Shown in pieces: positions 45,881 through 60,609 of a stretch of DNA of 64,000 nt. Position 1 is the stretch's first letter. Each line of letters begins with the position of its first letter. The notes under the pieces are model-generated. The model made no database searches, was not told where the DNA came from, and saw only the letters and a list, made by a program, of their open reading frames with translations. Where the stretch lies: positions 1,054,001 to 1,118,000 of the forward strand of contig NW_026515482.1 in NCBI RefSeq assembly GCF_014898815.1, in the 5' to 3' direction. This DNA comes from Panonychus citri. Taxonomy: Eukaryota > Arthropoda > Arachnida > Trombidiformes > Tetranychidae. The translations under genes were made by a program, and so were the position numbers.

Positions 45881-46897
45881 ACAAGTAAATCAACTTTTAT
45901 GTTAACAGCAATTAAATCATCAAAAAGTATCATTTGATTGATCCATTTAAATTGTAAAAGTGGCAATTAAAGAGTAGATTTAATTTTCAAAGCTTAATCA
46001 TAAGCTATCAACTGTAATCATCAAAGATTATCAATTTAAATTGAGAATCGAAAGACAATTGATTAAATAAAGCTCTTTATAAATTGTTTTTCTTTTATAA
46101 ATTACAATAGTTGATTAAAGTGCTGTTTTTGATTAATGATTAAAAAATTGGCGATTTGTATTTTTGAATCAAGAGCGAAATTCAATTAATGATTTGTGTT
46201 TGATTTGAAACAATTAATCTTACATTTTGAACAAATATTAGTATGGGACAAAAAATTGGGATAATTGATCAAGTTAATTTGGTGAAATATTGTTCGTAAT
46301 CAAAAAGTACAATTAGTTAATTAGCACAAAGGAAGATAGAGGAAGAGGGAAATTACAATTAAGGAGAGGTAGAGATTGATGAACACAATTTAAAGTAGAT
46401 AAGCAACAATTAATTAACCATTTTCTACCCCAATATCATGGCAATTAATTGATATCGGTTTACAATTAAGGCAATAAAAACAATCAAAGTCTTATAAATA
46501 ACATTAGATTAACTTTTTTCCGTCCTCAAAAAAAGTTTAATTGTTGACCAGAAATTGAATTAAGTTGATTAGAAAAAAACGATGACAAATTGCTGTAACA
46601 TCGCAATTAAATCAACGTAATTAGTTGTTTAGTCATTTGATGATCAAATTAATCAATTAATTATCAATCATTCTGGATAATTAGAAATCATCAGTTGTCA
46701 TAACATTAATTCCCATCATTTTTTGATCCAAATTAAAATCTGAAGCGATTTATTTAATTGGAATGTAATTTATGTTGATGAAGTTTGACAATTAATCAGT
46801 TAATTTTAACCATCGTCATAAAATCAATCCAAAACTTGATATTTTCGCAATTTTTCTGGTTAATCAATCAATTCTTGGTGATGATAAAGATTCCAGT
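45881..46897. other. AT-rich spacer
   Basis: No gene, repeat array or regulatory site recognised; probably the 3' flank of the membrane-protein gene ending at 46898. Confidence 0.5.
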
Positions 46898-47784
46898 TTA
46901 TGAATAACCAATGATCATTTCGTTTGATTGTTGTTGCCTGGCAATTGAATTAGCTCGTTGATTTGGTTGATTGTTTGAACCAATTGACGCTGGTCGTGGA
47001 CTATTATTGGCATCGGTTGAAGGTGATGAGTTAATTGTTCGAGGTGAAGATGATTCTCTTGTACTTCGTCGTTGACTCGATGACGGGACTGGTGAATACA
47101 ATCGTTGACTTTCATCAATTGAAGGGTTAATTAAATTATCGACATTACTATTAACAGGACTATTTTCATTACTATTTACAATTAAATTACTATTATTACC
47201 ATTGGTATTACTACTATTATTATTAGAGCTATTGGTTGATGTATTTGGCTGTTGGGATGAATCAGGTTGTAATAATGATAACCTTTGGGGTGATTGTTGT
47301 GGTGATTGTGACACTGAATGTGAGGTTTGTGGTGAGTCTTGACGAGATGATGATGATCGATGATGATGATTATGATGACGAGGTGATGTTAATAATGGTT
47401 GATATTGACTATCAAGGTGAGTCTGTGTGTGACCACCACCAGGACCAGTAACAATTGAAGTTAATGCTGATGGTAATCGGCTACTAGGATGGTGCTGTTG
47501 ATGATGATGAAGTGAATGCTGATGTTGGTGATGACCATGATTCGGTCCATGGTTTAAGGTTGTCTGACTGGTGGGCACGCTAATGTCCAGTGGATCCAAA
47601 GTTGTATCCCGATGAACTTCATAGGAAATATCTGATATCGGTGATACCAAAGGGGCAGTTTCTTTGAGCAATCTGATGGCTCGTCGTTTTTGGACATATA
47701 AACGGATCGAAAGGACTAGAAAGATGATCAGAAAAGTTCCCAAAAAAGAGACCAGAAAATAGAGAACCAGTCGCTCCTTGTTAC
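46898..47784 (-). CDS. Last exon of a single-pass membrane protein
   Basis: A terminal exon (acceptor TTATCTCAG at 47785, entered in phase 1) coding 294 residues. It opens NKER, then one long hydrophobic span (LVLYFLVSFLGTFLIIFLVL) and a basic stop-transfer stretch (RLYVQKRRAIRLLKE), so what follows is likely cytoplasmic: APLVSPISDISYEVHRDTTL, then a His-rich run, Ser/Gln- and Asn/Ser-rich tracts and a final QQQSNEMIIGYS. The extracellular part must be encoded by exons at higher coordinates, not identified here. I do not recognise the family; the short conserved-looking juxtamembrane part (ETAPLVSPISDISYEVHRD) is the best handle for a search. The tail is compositionally biased and probably disordered. 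Confidence 0.75.
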
Positions 47785-49250
47785 CTGAGATAATGTTAAG
47801 AATATGAAGAAAAAAAAATCATAAAACAATTAGAATCATTATCATGATAATCCAATGAGAAAACAAATGGTTAACCTGTTCAGCAAGATTCATATTAACT
47901 AATTCAATGTTTACCAAAACAATCAAATATCATCATCATAACTAATCAATTATAAAGTGATAAAAAGGATTAAAGGTAAATAAAAATTTACCATGAACAT
48001 GATTCAAGAATTGGGAATAATAATAATGATCGGAAAGTCTTGACCTTCAAACAGAACTGAATTTTTGTTGACTTATTACAACGTGAATCTCAATTGACAA
48101 ATCAACTTGTTGATTGTTGATCAAAAAGAACAAAAAAATCACAATTATCTTTCACTCAATTGAAAATATCAACAATTAAAGTGAACGAGCAACAAAAAAA
48201 TAAAGTCTCACTCATTCAATGAACGTAAAAGTTTGATAACTTTTTTCAACACTATGATTAAAATGAAAATCATTCATATCATGTTGGATATTCATTGATA
48301 GTACATATAATATGCTCAGGTGAGTTTGAAAAGGTTTTTAAAATTTCATTGATTGTTTACAAGGTAAAAAACAACAACAACAAACAACACAAATGATTGG
48401 GTTTACGCCTAAAAACAAAGGTAAGTTTTTTTTTGTTTCCATGAAAAAAAATGTAGTTGAAACTTTTAAGGATTAACTGATTTCTCAACTGAACAGGTAA
48501 GTAAACAGGTAAATAGCTCAGCAAGAGAATCAGATAATAGTGGAAAATATATATTGATAACTTTTATTGACACTTTGATGGGTTTGAATACTTTTGGGTT
48601 AGGGTTGAAAGTTGTTGATCGTTTCCTGTTGATTCATTATCATGATAATGATTATCGAGGAAAAAGTATCATGAGATTAGTTTGACAGAAGAAATTTTTT
48701 CTCCATTCTCTTCTTTCACTTTTCCATGAATATTAAGGAACAAGGAAGATAATGATGATGATGATAAGGCGGATGAGAGAGTCACTCATCTCTCCAATTA
48801 GTCGTTTCTTTTTTTTCTATTACTTTTCCTTATATTCCTAATTTAAGGTTTCTTTCAATGATGATGAGAATCATAACAATAATAATCATGTTAATAGTAA
48901 TGATTATTAGGATAATGATGATAAGTATTGGGCTAGATGATGATTGACTGACGTTGATTGTTGGGTAATCATAGCAATCTATGAGAGAGAGAGAGGCCGA
49001 TATTTTGATATTAGTTTGATGCCAATGGGTCATAATAACATGTCAATAGTTTGTAATCAACAATCAACTTTAATCAATAATAGAAATTGTAAAATGTATT
49101 ATGTAAAAAAAAAGTTCATCAAAGTTTGAACTTCAATTGATCAATATGAACTCTTCTCAGATGCTAATATAACTGTTTGTGAGACAATTTAACTTGCTAA
49201 TTGTGGAAATTAAGAAAAAATTAACCTACACAACATTTAAAGCTAATTAA

Positions 49251-49321
<71 letters not shown>

Positions 49322-49322
49322 A
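49251..49322. repeat. (CT)n microsatellite, about 72 nt
   Basis: Almost perfect CT dinucleotide run with GT interruptions near both ends; the longest simple repeat in the window. Confidence 0.95.
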
Positions 49323-52308
49323 GTTGACACTCTAATTAGAATCCATTAAATTGTAACATTTACTCTGAAATGAGATAAATAATATTAATTGTGCCCTAAA
49401 GGCTTTTGTACTTCGGTGGTAAATCAATTTGATTAACGTCTATACATCATTAGCTAGGGTGAAATAGGAATCAATCAATTGTCAATTCTAACAATTAGCT
49501 GTATAACTTTGATATCAACAGGTAACAATATCGTTCTGACAGTTAGAAAATGCTTTGTTGACAAGTATTCAATGAAAACCTTCAGGTAAACACAGTATGT
49601 AAACATATTCACATGATTTTATCAAATTATTGTGAATTATTGACATTCAAAATCAAGGAAAAAACTTGAAGATATTAATAGAAGATAAATAAACAGCTGA
49701 GATGAGTGATAACTTTACATTGTTGATATTTAATAATAAAAGTGAATGAAAAAAAAAGTCTAGACATGATGATGAAGGTGATGACGATAATGATGATGGA
49801 GTATTTTGAAATGCGTTACAATCAATTTTGATGCGTAACAATCAAGATTAGATAAAAACAATGGTGACAAATGTATGAAGGTCATTTCATGATAAGAGAG
49901 TGAAGAAAAAAATTTCACCAGAACTTTGATTCTGGTTTTTTTTATCAAGCCTCAGAATGAAACAAAAAATTCATGAGAAAATAATGAATCAAATGGACAG
50001 ATAAAAAAAGATGAAAAAAGTTCAGATAAAGTTTCTGGTCATGATGATAATCATCATTCCAACCACCCCCTTCTTCATCATATACATCAATGTCTTTAAT
50101 ACGCTCTATCACCTTGATGAAATCTCTTCTTGCAACTATCCTGTCTCTCTCTCACTCTCACTCTCACTCTCACTCTCTCACTCTATTACTTTATCCTTCT
50201 TAGCACCCATGAAGATGAAGCTCACAAGTTCATCCCACTGAAAGTTGAAGAGGATGATAAATGATGAGCTATTTATTTAGTCCCTGAGATAATAAATTAA
50301 ACCTTAAACAATCAATTTAATAAGTAACTTGAAGACATTAAAGTATTATCATCATCCAATAATTAGATGATTGAAAAAAAAGGTTTACCTGAGATTAGGG
50401 CCTGAGAGATGCTCATCTTTTTATCCTCTCATCACAATTATCATTGTCAAAGTGGCAATAATAAGATTCTTAGATTGATTGAAACAACTAGCCCACCCTG
50501 AATTTTACCTCCTCTGTTGATAATGGTCTTATTATTAAAGAAAAACAATCACAATTAACATCATCAACGTGGTAATTAAATGAAAGCCACAGCCCAATGA
50601 GAGAAATCTACTTAATCATACTGGAAGAAATTAACTTTTCCCAATAACGATAGAAAATGTTCATTTTTAAATCAACAATTGAATCGCGTAGGTTTTTTTT
50701 TGAATACTTTCGCTTTCTCTGTAACTTGATTATCACAATTAACTAAATTACCAGAAAATTAGAGTTCCAAAAATACTGATAATTCAGACAATCCATGAGT
50801 GCGTAGGTTTCACCATGATAACAATTTGAGATAAACCAAAATGATTAGGATTGATTTCACTTTGAACCCAAACCCGGAACTGAAATATTATCATTATGCA
50901 TATTAAGTTAATCTTATAATACGATAAATATTATTAACCATGAACAATTTAATACTAATCTTTTTAAATTACCAATGATTAGGATGGATTGTTAAACTTA
51001 ATTAATGGTCATTCATAATCATTTATACATATAATTTGATTAACACAATTAAACTTCAATTGTTTCCCTTATATCGTTATTATCATTGATAATTTTGATT
51101 GAATTTTTTTTGGGATGGTAATCATGATGTATTATAATGTATCGATTACAATTAAAGTCAACAATTAACTTGAAATATAAGATTTCTGTCATGATTATAA
51201 GCATGTAATCAACAGATTTACAATTGAGTTAATCCTAATTTATGTTTATAATCAATGAGATTAAAGTTTAAGCAAAAAAAAATTGTTACAAATGATGAAC
51301 CAAATCAATCGTAATCAAGCCAAATAATCAGCTAATTGTTGTTAAAGGATCAACAGAATGATAATAATAATAGTAAATCAGATTATAAATCAGTTCAGTG
51401 AGATAACATGGTTGACGATTATCATGATTGAGCTAAAATTATCATGAGAAAGTTCAATATCCGAATCAGAAGTATATAAATAACAAAGAAAATGAAGACA
51501 AAGATAATTAGAGAAAAGTTGAATCCAATCAATTGGTGTAAACAATTAATCAACAATTAACAGAGTTAATCAGTTACTTGTGAACCCATTTACTTGATTT
51601 ATGATGAATTATATGTTATAGTGATTTATGGAGAGACACAATTAGTTTATTGTAATTAGTAAATTGTTTAGACATGAAAATTGTGAGCAACATTTGATTG
51701 ATATCAAATGAAAGTAAAAACATAAAATAAATTGTATATTAAAGACTGAAAAAATCATCAAAATTAGTTAACCATGAAATCAATCAAGTTAATCAAGATT
51801 ATCTTTGACCATGTTAACAACAATCATTAGCAGCTCATCTTGAGGGTATTAATTTTATACCTTTTTTGATTATAATCTTGATTATCCCTTAACTATTACA
51901 ATCAATATACATCATCATCTTTTTAATGATTAATTTTTTACGATCAAAATCATCTTTCCATCAAATTAACTATCATCATAATCATTAACAGTAAGAAAAA
52001 TGTTGAAAACTATTAATACCAATCAACTTAATCATTGAGAAGAATCAAATTTGCCACAATCAAGTGAGATGATCAACAATTGGAATGGTAAATCAAACAA
52101 TCAAAGATTCATACCACAAACAATACATTAGATTCAAGGTGAAAATGAATCAATATCAATATATGTACACTTACTAAAAGGATAATTAAAATATGCTTTT
52201 AATTTAATTGTTAATAAACAATTAGTAATATGGAAAAAGTTAATCACAATCAGCAAAAAAACCTACATGAAATTAAGTAATTTCATCAAACTGATTATCA
52301 TGTTAATC

Positions 52309-52333
52309 TGTTGTTGTTGTTGTTGTTGTTGTT
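52309..52333. repeat. (TGT)n microsatellite
   Basis: Perfect TGT/GTT run of about eight units in non-coding DNA. Confidence 0.9.
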
Positions 52334-55300
52334 TCTGAAGTAAAACAAAGTTTCATTAAACCGCGAAAATTGGGAAACAATTTAAGTTTTCTAAGTTAAT
52401 TGTTAGTTAACTAAGAAATTAACAAATTGACTGATTTAAAAGATAATTTTCTAATTAACGTAACTAGAAACCGGTTGGATTTTAATGGGTAAGTTATCAT
52501 ATGAATTTTGAAGAATTGTATCCAGGTAAGAAAAGAATAATAAAATTTTCTTCTTCTTCTATTACTTTGGGTTTACCACAGGGGAACATAAGTTAAAGGT
52601 AACTTGCTGTAAGGTGGGCAGGTAGGAGGTGGGAGTGAGAGAGAAGGTGGGATTCTGTTAAGGGTGGATAAACTTGACAGGTATTCCAACACCATTAATT
52701 CAATTGGTACATTTTTCCAGGTAACTCACGGCGGGAAAATGTTATTAGTTATTTTTTTACAATTTTTTTCTTCTATTTCTGTTGTTGATTGTTGTTGATT
52801 TGGTTTGTTTAAGATACTAATTGAAAATCATTTTTCTATCATTATATTAATAATTAATGTAATATTTAGTTAATTGTTTTGTTGCCATTTCTTATTATTA
52901 TTATTTTACTAAACTTGATTATCTATTGGTTTTAATGAGGAAACTTGTAAGTGTTGAGATTGATGATTAATTATCAACAGTTAATCAAGTTAATCATGAG
53001 AAATTAAAACCAATTGATATGAATTATTATCGTTCACAATTTAAACTGATTCAGAGAAAAATATTCTGATATATTTAATCATATTCTTACATATGATTAA
53101 CCTGATTGTCACTTTTTGATCACAATTAACAAGAAAATTAATACTCAATGAAATGAGTAATTTAATTTCAAACACAATACAGGTTTCTAATTACAAAGTA
53201 TTCACAATTAGCATAAGTTAATTGCTAATCAAGAAAAGTTGACGAAAAACAAAATATTATTACAATAATCAAGTTAAATCATCGACAATCAAAGGCAATT
53301 GTTAAAACTAACCAAATTAAAGTAAAATGATTAACATCAATAAAGGAAATCCTGTATTCCAATTGCAATCTAATTGTTTGATATTCATTTTCAAATCAGA
53401 AATTAAAATTAGTTGATCAGTTTAAATTGTACAATTAAAATGGAAACAATTTAAAATACTTGGATTAATAAAATTAGAGGCAATTAAGTTAATCCAATAA
53501 ATTGTTCAATCTTTTAACAAGATAATAACAAATGGTTACATTGATTTACAATGGGAACACAAGGAGATTAATTTTAATTACCACTGATTAACATTTCTGA
53601 TTACATGGTGATCTTTTATTACCCTGTAGTTTTACAGGTAAAGGACACTACCTGATTATCATTGATTAACATTGTCCAAAGGTCAAAGGGTATTCACCTT
53701 AACAGTGACCCAAACAACGATAAACCTAAAAGGAAATCTGATTGTTATTATTATCAAATTTCAACCCACGGATTTAAATTGTATAACAATTTAATCACAA
53801 TCATGATAATATGAGATTATCTTGATAATAGTTAAATTAACGCGTTAATCACGATAAATTGTAAATCTTATTATTATGATTATAATTTGATTATTGTAAT
53901 ATTTGGATATTTGTAAATTCAATGGACAGTATTGTTGATACGATTATTAGTAAATCAAAAAGGATTAGCTAATCATTGATTGTAAAACAGCATAGAGCCA
54001 ACAATTAACTTTCCAATTTTGGGATTAAAGAAAATCAATCAATTGTTTAGTTAATTTTTAATCACGTTTCAATTTTTGAAACCTGCAAGCAATTTAGTTA
54101 ATTACTTTATCCATTATATGATCAATATTACTGGGAAAAGCAATTGATTCGTACACAATTTAAACCTGATCAACATTTGATTAATTGTTAATCATGTTTG
54201 TTAATCAACTTGAACCAATTTTCATATAATAAGAAAAGTTTAATTGTCATGATAAATTGAACCCAGAAATAAAACATCAGTTGATTAGATGAAACTAATT
54301 AAACTAACCAATGGAATCAACTAACTCTTGTTAGTTAATTTAATTGCGATGAAAATTAAAATTAAAATTAGAATTGAAAATCTGATTGATTGTGGAGGAA
54401 AAACAAAATAAGCAAATAATCAAATTCAAGTTTCAAATTAATTGTCCAATCAACTTGATTGTAAAAGTAATAATAAAGTTGTCAATTTATTGTAAACCAA
54501 TTAACGTAATTAACATTCATATTAATAGAAGGTAACAATTTGAATGTAATTAAATTAAACAATTTTAGATTTGAAGAAAATCTAATTTAGATTCTCAGAG
54601 AGAAAATGTCATAACAAGGATTCAATTGGAAAACCTTGACAATTAGTTAACCATTGAAACTATTCATTAAAAGGGCCGGGCAGCTAAGACCCTTGAGCAT
54701 CCCCATCATCATCCTCTTCATCCTCATCCTCATCATTTTCATCTTCATCATTATCATTAGAGTAAAGGAAACTTTCATCAGAACTTTTTTTTTCTATCTC
54801 TGTGAAATGAACCCATTTCCTATTCCCTTACATTGGATTTGATAATATTAATATGATATCAAATGAATACGAACAGTGTTTACATGATGAGGATGATAAT
54901 TAGAGGATAAACATCACAATTTAAATGATGTTGATGAACAAGTATAAATGTGACAAGTAAACATAAACATGGAACAGGAAATTTACCATGATACAGTTTA
55001 ATCTAAATGAGAATAGAGTTGACTAGATGAGAGAGAGAATTCAATTTCTTGGCTTATGTACAAAAAGTTGAATCTAAAAATCTGTATCAATGAACTTTTC
55101 CCCTGTAAGGTTCATGATATCGTAATGGGGAAAAAAGGTCATCATGTCTCTTTGTGTGTCTATGTTAACTCATGTTTGATTGATGGGAACAGTGAATGAT
55201 GCCAATTCTGTTAACATGGAAATTCATTGTTATCAACAATCAACATTTTCTGTTTCAACAGAAATGGATGAAAAGTGCTTCAGTTCATCCATGATAATGA

Positions 55301-58300
55301 TGATGGGTTAACCTGAAAGTGAAGATATAAAATAATAAAAAATAAGAAAGAGAAAGAGAAAGAGAAAACGATAATAAATATAAGATGAAAAGTTTCAATT
55401 GAGAAAAAGTTTCTCCTTTTTCATGAGATGAACACAAAAACTTTTATGAACTTTTTCATCTTCTTAAATCATCACCATTTTCCACCCAGTTTTGTATTCA
55501 TTTTTCATGTCAACTCCCACAACGATGATGAGATGATGATGATAAAATCCTTTATTCAGTTCTATTACCGCCTACATCACCATCATCTTCATGTTGATCA
55601 GCATCAAACTACCATGAAGATGATGGGATGGATGAGGAAGAAATGAAATTCAAGATGAAAAACCTGAAAACGAAAATCTCTTCACTTTCTAATCCTGTTT
55701 ATCCAATTCAATTTCCAGTAATCCATTTAATCATCATTATAATCATCATCTAATCCAACCTTACAATGACATAACATTTAATTTATGGTTGGATTAAATT
55801 GTAACAATTAACCTTTCATTTTGATCCCTTATCATCCAACTTAATTCACTTGTTGATTGTTGGATTAACTTTGATTGTCTTCTTAGATTGATGAGCTTAT
55901 TTGTTTGATTTATTAATTAATAAGATAATAAATTGAAATCCATGGATCAATTTCAATTGCAATTAACAAAAAGTTAATTAAACACCCTGAGCAATTTTCA
56001 TCAGTTGTCAAATCATCATGATTAACTTGATTATATTTTTTAGTTCCTGGATAATAATCAATGATTTAATTCAACAATCATTAAACTCAATATATTAATA
56101 ATAATCCCTCTCTGGATTATAATAATCAAATTTAGTTAATCGTTAGGATAATATGATCCAAACAATTAACAAAATAAAAAAGATGAACATTTGATTATCA
56201 CCATGTTGAAGTAATTAATACGAAGGTGTAATAATTTAACCTTTTAATTGTTAACGAATCAAAATTTTAATGACCCATGTAAACAACAGCAATTAAAACT
56301 CATTGATTAACAACAATTAGTTTTTTTTTACTTTAACTCGTTTGTTTCATTTCAACAGTTAAACATGATGATCAATTGAGACAATCAAATTGGTGGTTTA
56401 ATGATCAACTAAAAGAGGAAGATAATCTCATCTTGTCAGTAACATTAGAATCAACAATTAAGCAAATTTGGTCAACCCAATAATTTGATTAACACAAATG
56501 ATTATGATTAAAAATAACTTGATACTTTTCTCACGAAAACTGTTATATCCTTCACCTTTAATAAGCCAACACAATCAGCATCATTAACTAATTACAGTTA
56601 AAACTATTGATTTAAAGTTTGATTAGTTTGATCATTTCCTGTGAAAAAAGTTTCATTCATCCGATTTGCTGATTAAAAGGTAAGATCTGACGGAATCATC
56701 GTCTCTTTCAATAGCAATCAAGATGATTTTAACAATTGATGATAATCATCATGTAAATTAAGTAAAAAGTGAGAAAAAAATCATCTCCTTCATGCAATAT
56801 TTACCTTTGAATATCAACTTTCTGACGAGAAAAACAACAAATTTGGACAATTTATTGCAAACAATGAGCAAACTTTGAAAACAGGAAATCGATCCTCATG
56901 ATAATCATCACAATCAACAATAATCAACAATTTAAATTGCTGATGCAAAGAAAACAATCAAAGTCTTTCATTAAGGAAACTTTGAGTTAAGTAAAATCTC
57001 TGGGAAAACTTGGAGGATAAAATCAACAGAAAAGATGAGAAAATGATGATGATGATAAGGAGAAGACTGAAAACTAGAGTAATAGAGATGAAGATTATAT
57101 CATTTGAATGCGATTCTTTTGAAAAAAAGGTAATCAACTTAGAGTCGTTAATTTATCTGTGAATATATTAAGTAAAACGCTTTAGGCTAAATGAGATTCA
57201 TTTGTATGTTACAAGGAAAACATATGATATTCATATTCAATTCATCTTGTGTGTTCCCCTGGTTGATCCTCGATTCAATTGATAATCACAATCTATTATT
57301 GAGCTAATTCAATTTACCACTAATTGTAGTTGATCATTAACTAAATCATTATCAGGTATAAACGTTTTCCACCCATGAAAATCATGTTACATTTGTTTAC
57401 CTGTTGAAAATGTATCAAACTTTACATCAGGTAAATTAGACACAAAGTATAATAATAAACATGATAAATTTCACAATTTCAAGATAAGGGATGAAGATAA
57501 TTCTGAAAACACTTTAAGGTCATTGATAAAAGGCCTAAGGTGTGTCCCCAACAATCAAGAGTATAAGATAACATCATTATCATTGTAATGATGATGAGAT
57601 GAAATAATTATTAACAATTAAAACAACAAGAAGGTTAAAAAAGGCGAGAAAATTTTACAAATTGAGATAATCAGCTAATTACAATTAACTGATTGTTGAT
57701 CAAATCTCTACTTTAACAATGAATACACCCAATCAACAATCAAGGTAAATTGTGTGAGATCATCAGCTGATTATCATCATGATTATTATAATTGTTATCA
57801 CCATTTAGGGTTACGAATAATCAACAAATTGATTTAACCACAAGAAAAGTGATTAGTGTTGTTTCATTTTGTATGGCAATTAGTTGATTGTTAATCAACT
57901 TTACCTTTGTTGTTTTTTTTGCTTCACAAATTTGTTTACATTTGTAACGAATGATAAATTGCTAAAATTGCTATGTGTTGATTAAAAACAATTAACTTTC
58001 AAAAGTAAAATAAAAGTAAATTAAAGTGTGAAAAGTTGATCACATAAATGTAGCTAATCAGGTTCGTTGTGATTACGATGGAAATTAGTTTACAATTAGT
58101 TAATTGTTGGCATTGAATTATTAAAATGTATTCAATATTTTTGAAAAAAAAACTCTTGTTATCCTTAATTGTATTATAATAATATTCAAACAATTGTAAT
58201 CAAATATGCAAATTAACAACGATGAAAGTGATAATATTGCAAATATGTTTCCCTGATGATTGAGTAAATTTTATTTTTCTAGCAATTTAATGATGATAAT

Positions 58301-58523
58301 GATGAGGATGATGAACAAAACCTTGTCTTCATCATCTTCTCCTATGATGTTTTTCAATATATCTTCATATTTTTAATGGTTATTGCTAAACAATTTGAAT
58401 TGCAATTGACAGTTGATGCAAATTTATGCTTCTCAACTGAGCAAATAGTAACCAAAGTTTATAATGTATAATATCTCGTATGTTGAACAGCAACTTTAGT
58501 TTCATCTGTAAGTTCAGGGAGGA

Positions 58524-58527
<4 letters not shown>

Positions 58528-58557
<30 letters not shown>
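58528..58557. repeat. (GA)n microsatellite
   Basis: GA run of about 30 nt flanked by GGAGGAGAG and GGATGAGGG purine-rich sequence; together about 90 nt of one-strand purines. Confidence 0.9.
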
Positions 58558-58561
<4 letters not shown>

Positions 58562-60559
58562 AGGGAGAGGATGAGCTGGAGAAGATGATGAGGATGGTAA
58601 AGAGGCTTTCATAGGCTGGAGGTTTATCATTTTTGTCCAAGACAATTTTTTCTCCAAAAATCATCTTCAAACTTTATCTTCCTCAATTCACATTCTCCAT
58701 CATCCTCCTCCCATCATCAACGCAACTTTAAAGGTGAAAGATGACTTTGATTACGTCGCTGTTGCCCTCGTAATCTCAGCGTGATTTTTGTTTGCGGTTA
58801 ATAGCTTCATCTCAATGGGATCAAACTCTTAAATGAAAAAGGTCGAAGAGGTCGGTCATCAGTCTGTCACTCTGAATATAATCACATTAGAGAGAAAAAG
58901 AGAGAGAGAGAGACTGAAGGGTGATAAAGATCCTTGGGTGGGGAGAATTTGAGTTATTATCATTTTGTTGATTCCCCAAGATGATGATGATGGTGATAGG
59001 GTAACCATTGTATTATCATTATCAATGGTCAGCTTGATAATTTAACAATCAAAAAGTGAAGAAAAAAATCCGTTGGACTTAACAACAACAATAAAGGTAA
59101 AAAGATCAAGCTACAAGTAAAATCAATGAGGTATAAACGATACAGGAAAACAATTGAATCAGAAAATCAAACCAATCGGTATAAATGATGAATATAATAC
59201 ACTGAAATTTGAACTAAAATGAGGGGATATAATGAAAAAAGGTGAGATAAATTGAAAGAGTCAATGTTTAATCAGTTGTCCATTATTAATATCAAACGAT
59301 TAGTATAAACACAAAAAGTAAAAGGTAAGTAAAAGTAAATGGCTAGTATTGAGAAGAGGTCAGTTTGTCAACAATAGATCGGGTATATCAAACTAATAAA
59401 CAAAAATCATAATGGGAGAGCGAGAGAGAGAGGAATCTCTGGCAAAACGAGTTCTAAGGTCATAAAAATGGAATAATATTAACCCATAGAAAAGGAAAAT
59501 TAGAGAGGATGAAGAGAGAATGGAATATGTTGATGATAGAGAAGATAAAGAAGATGAAATTACCAGAGAAAAACCATAAGACTGGTCAAAGTAAACAACG
59601 AAAGAGACTCGTGGCTTCTTGAGCTGCAAAGGCGCGTGCTAAACACGCATAAATAAAAGGGGTGGGGAAGGAAGAATCTCTTTCTCTCTCCGTTGTAGGT
59701 CAACAGATCCATAATCTAAGATGTAAATAACTCCCTAGACTTTTATTTCCCAAGGGGCAGAGTAACTTTAAATGTTCTGTAAAAACAGTAGGAAAACAAG
59801 CTAAAAATAGACAAGAAGAAAAATCTTAGATAACAAAACTTTATGATTTCTCATTTCAAGGCGATTCTCAGGGTGTTTTCATGATGGAGATAATGATTAG
59901 ATGAATGTAACAAATAAATACTTAAAAGTTATGATGATGATGAAAAAATGCAAGATGAAGTTTAAAGATGAAAAGTGTGAAATTAGGATGAATAAAGTGA
60001 ATTGAGTGTTTCCATTGACAGCTCACTGAGAATGAGAAACTCTCATGATCTCAATATAAGCTTATTTTCATGCCTCAAGCCAATGGAACCTGTGGAGATA
60101 CCTGATAATCTTTGCTACCTGATAACCTGCAGTGAATTTAGCCACACCTTTGTGCTTATCATCATCATCGTTATTATCGTCGTCAATCTTAAATATCCTT
60201 TCGACTCAATTTTTACTTGTTCCCAAAAAAAAGTTTATCATTTGATTTGTGTGATAATCATATTTGTAGCAATTAAAAATCATTGAGAAATCAGTTAATC
60301 ATTAATAGAGTTATACTTTAGATTGTGTTTCCTATTACTTGAAGTGTATTTAGTTTGACAAGTTGAGAAAAAGTTTTTTTGATTAGTTATGATTGTTTAT
60401 AACATTTGAAACTAAATCAACACACAATTAAATATAACAACTAAATTTATCACAATTATCATTGGATTATTATATTGTTGTTATTATAATTATTGTTAAC
60501 TTGTTGAAAGGTAAATGTAAAGTAAATTGGTTTTGCTCAATTAAAATGCTGATGAAATG

Positions 60560-60561
<2 letters not shown>

Positions 60562-60607
<46 letters not shown>
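60562..60607. repeat. (AG)n microsatellite
   Basis: Perfect AG run of about 46 nt. Confidence 0.95.

Positions 60608-60609
<2 letters not shown>

Noticed and set aside
58386..58670. Ser/Leu-repeat minus-strand frame
   Set aside because: Translated GA microsatellite.
60002..60286. 94-residue plus-strand frame
   Set aside because: Hydrophobic run comes from ATCATCATC repeats; no family resemblance or splice context.
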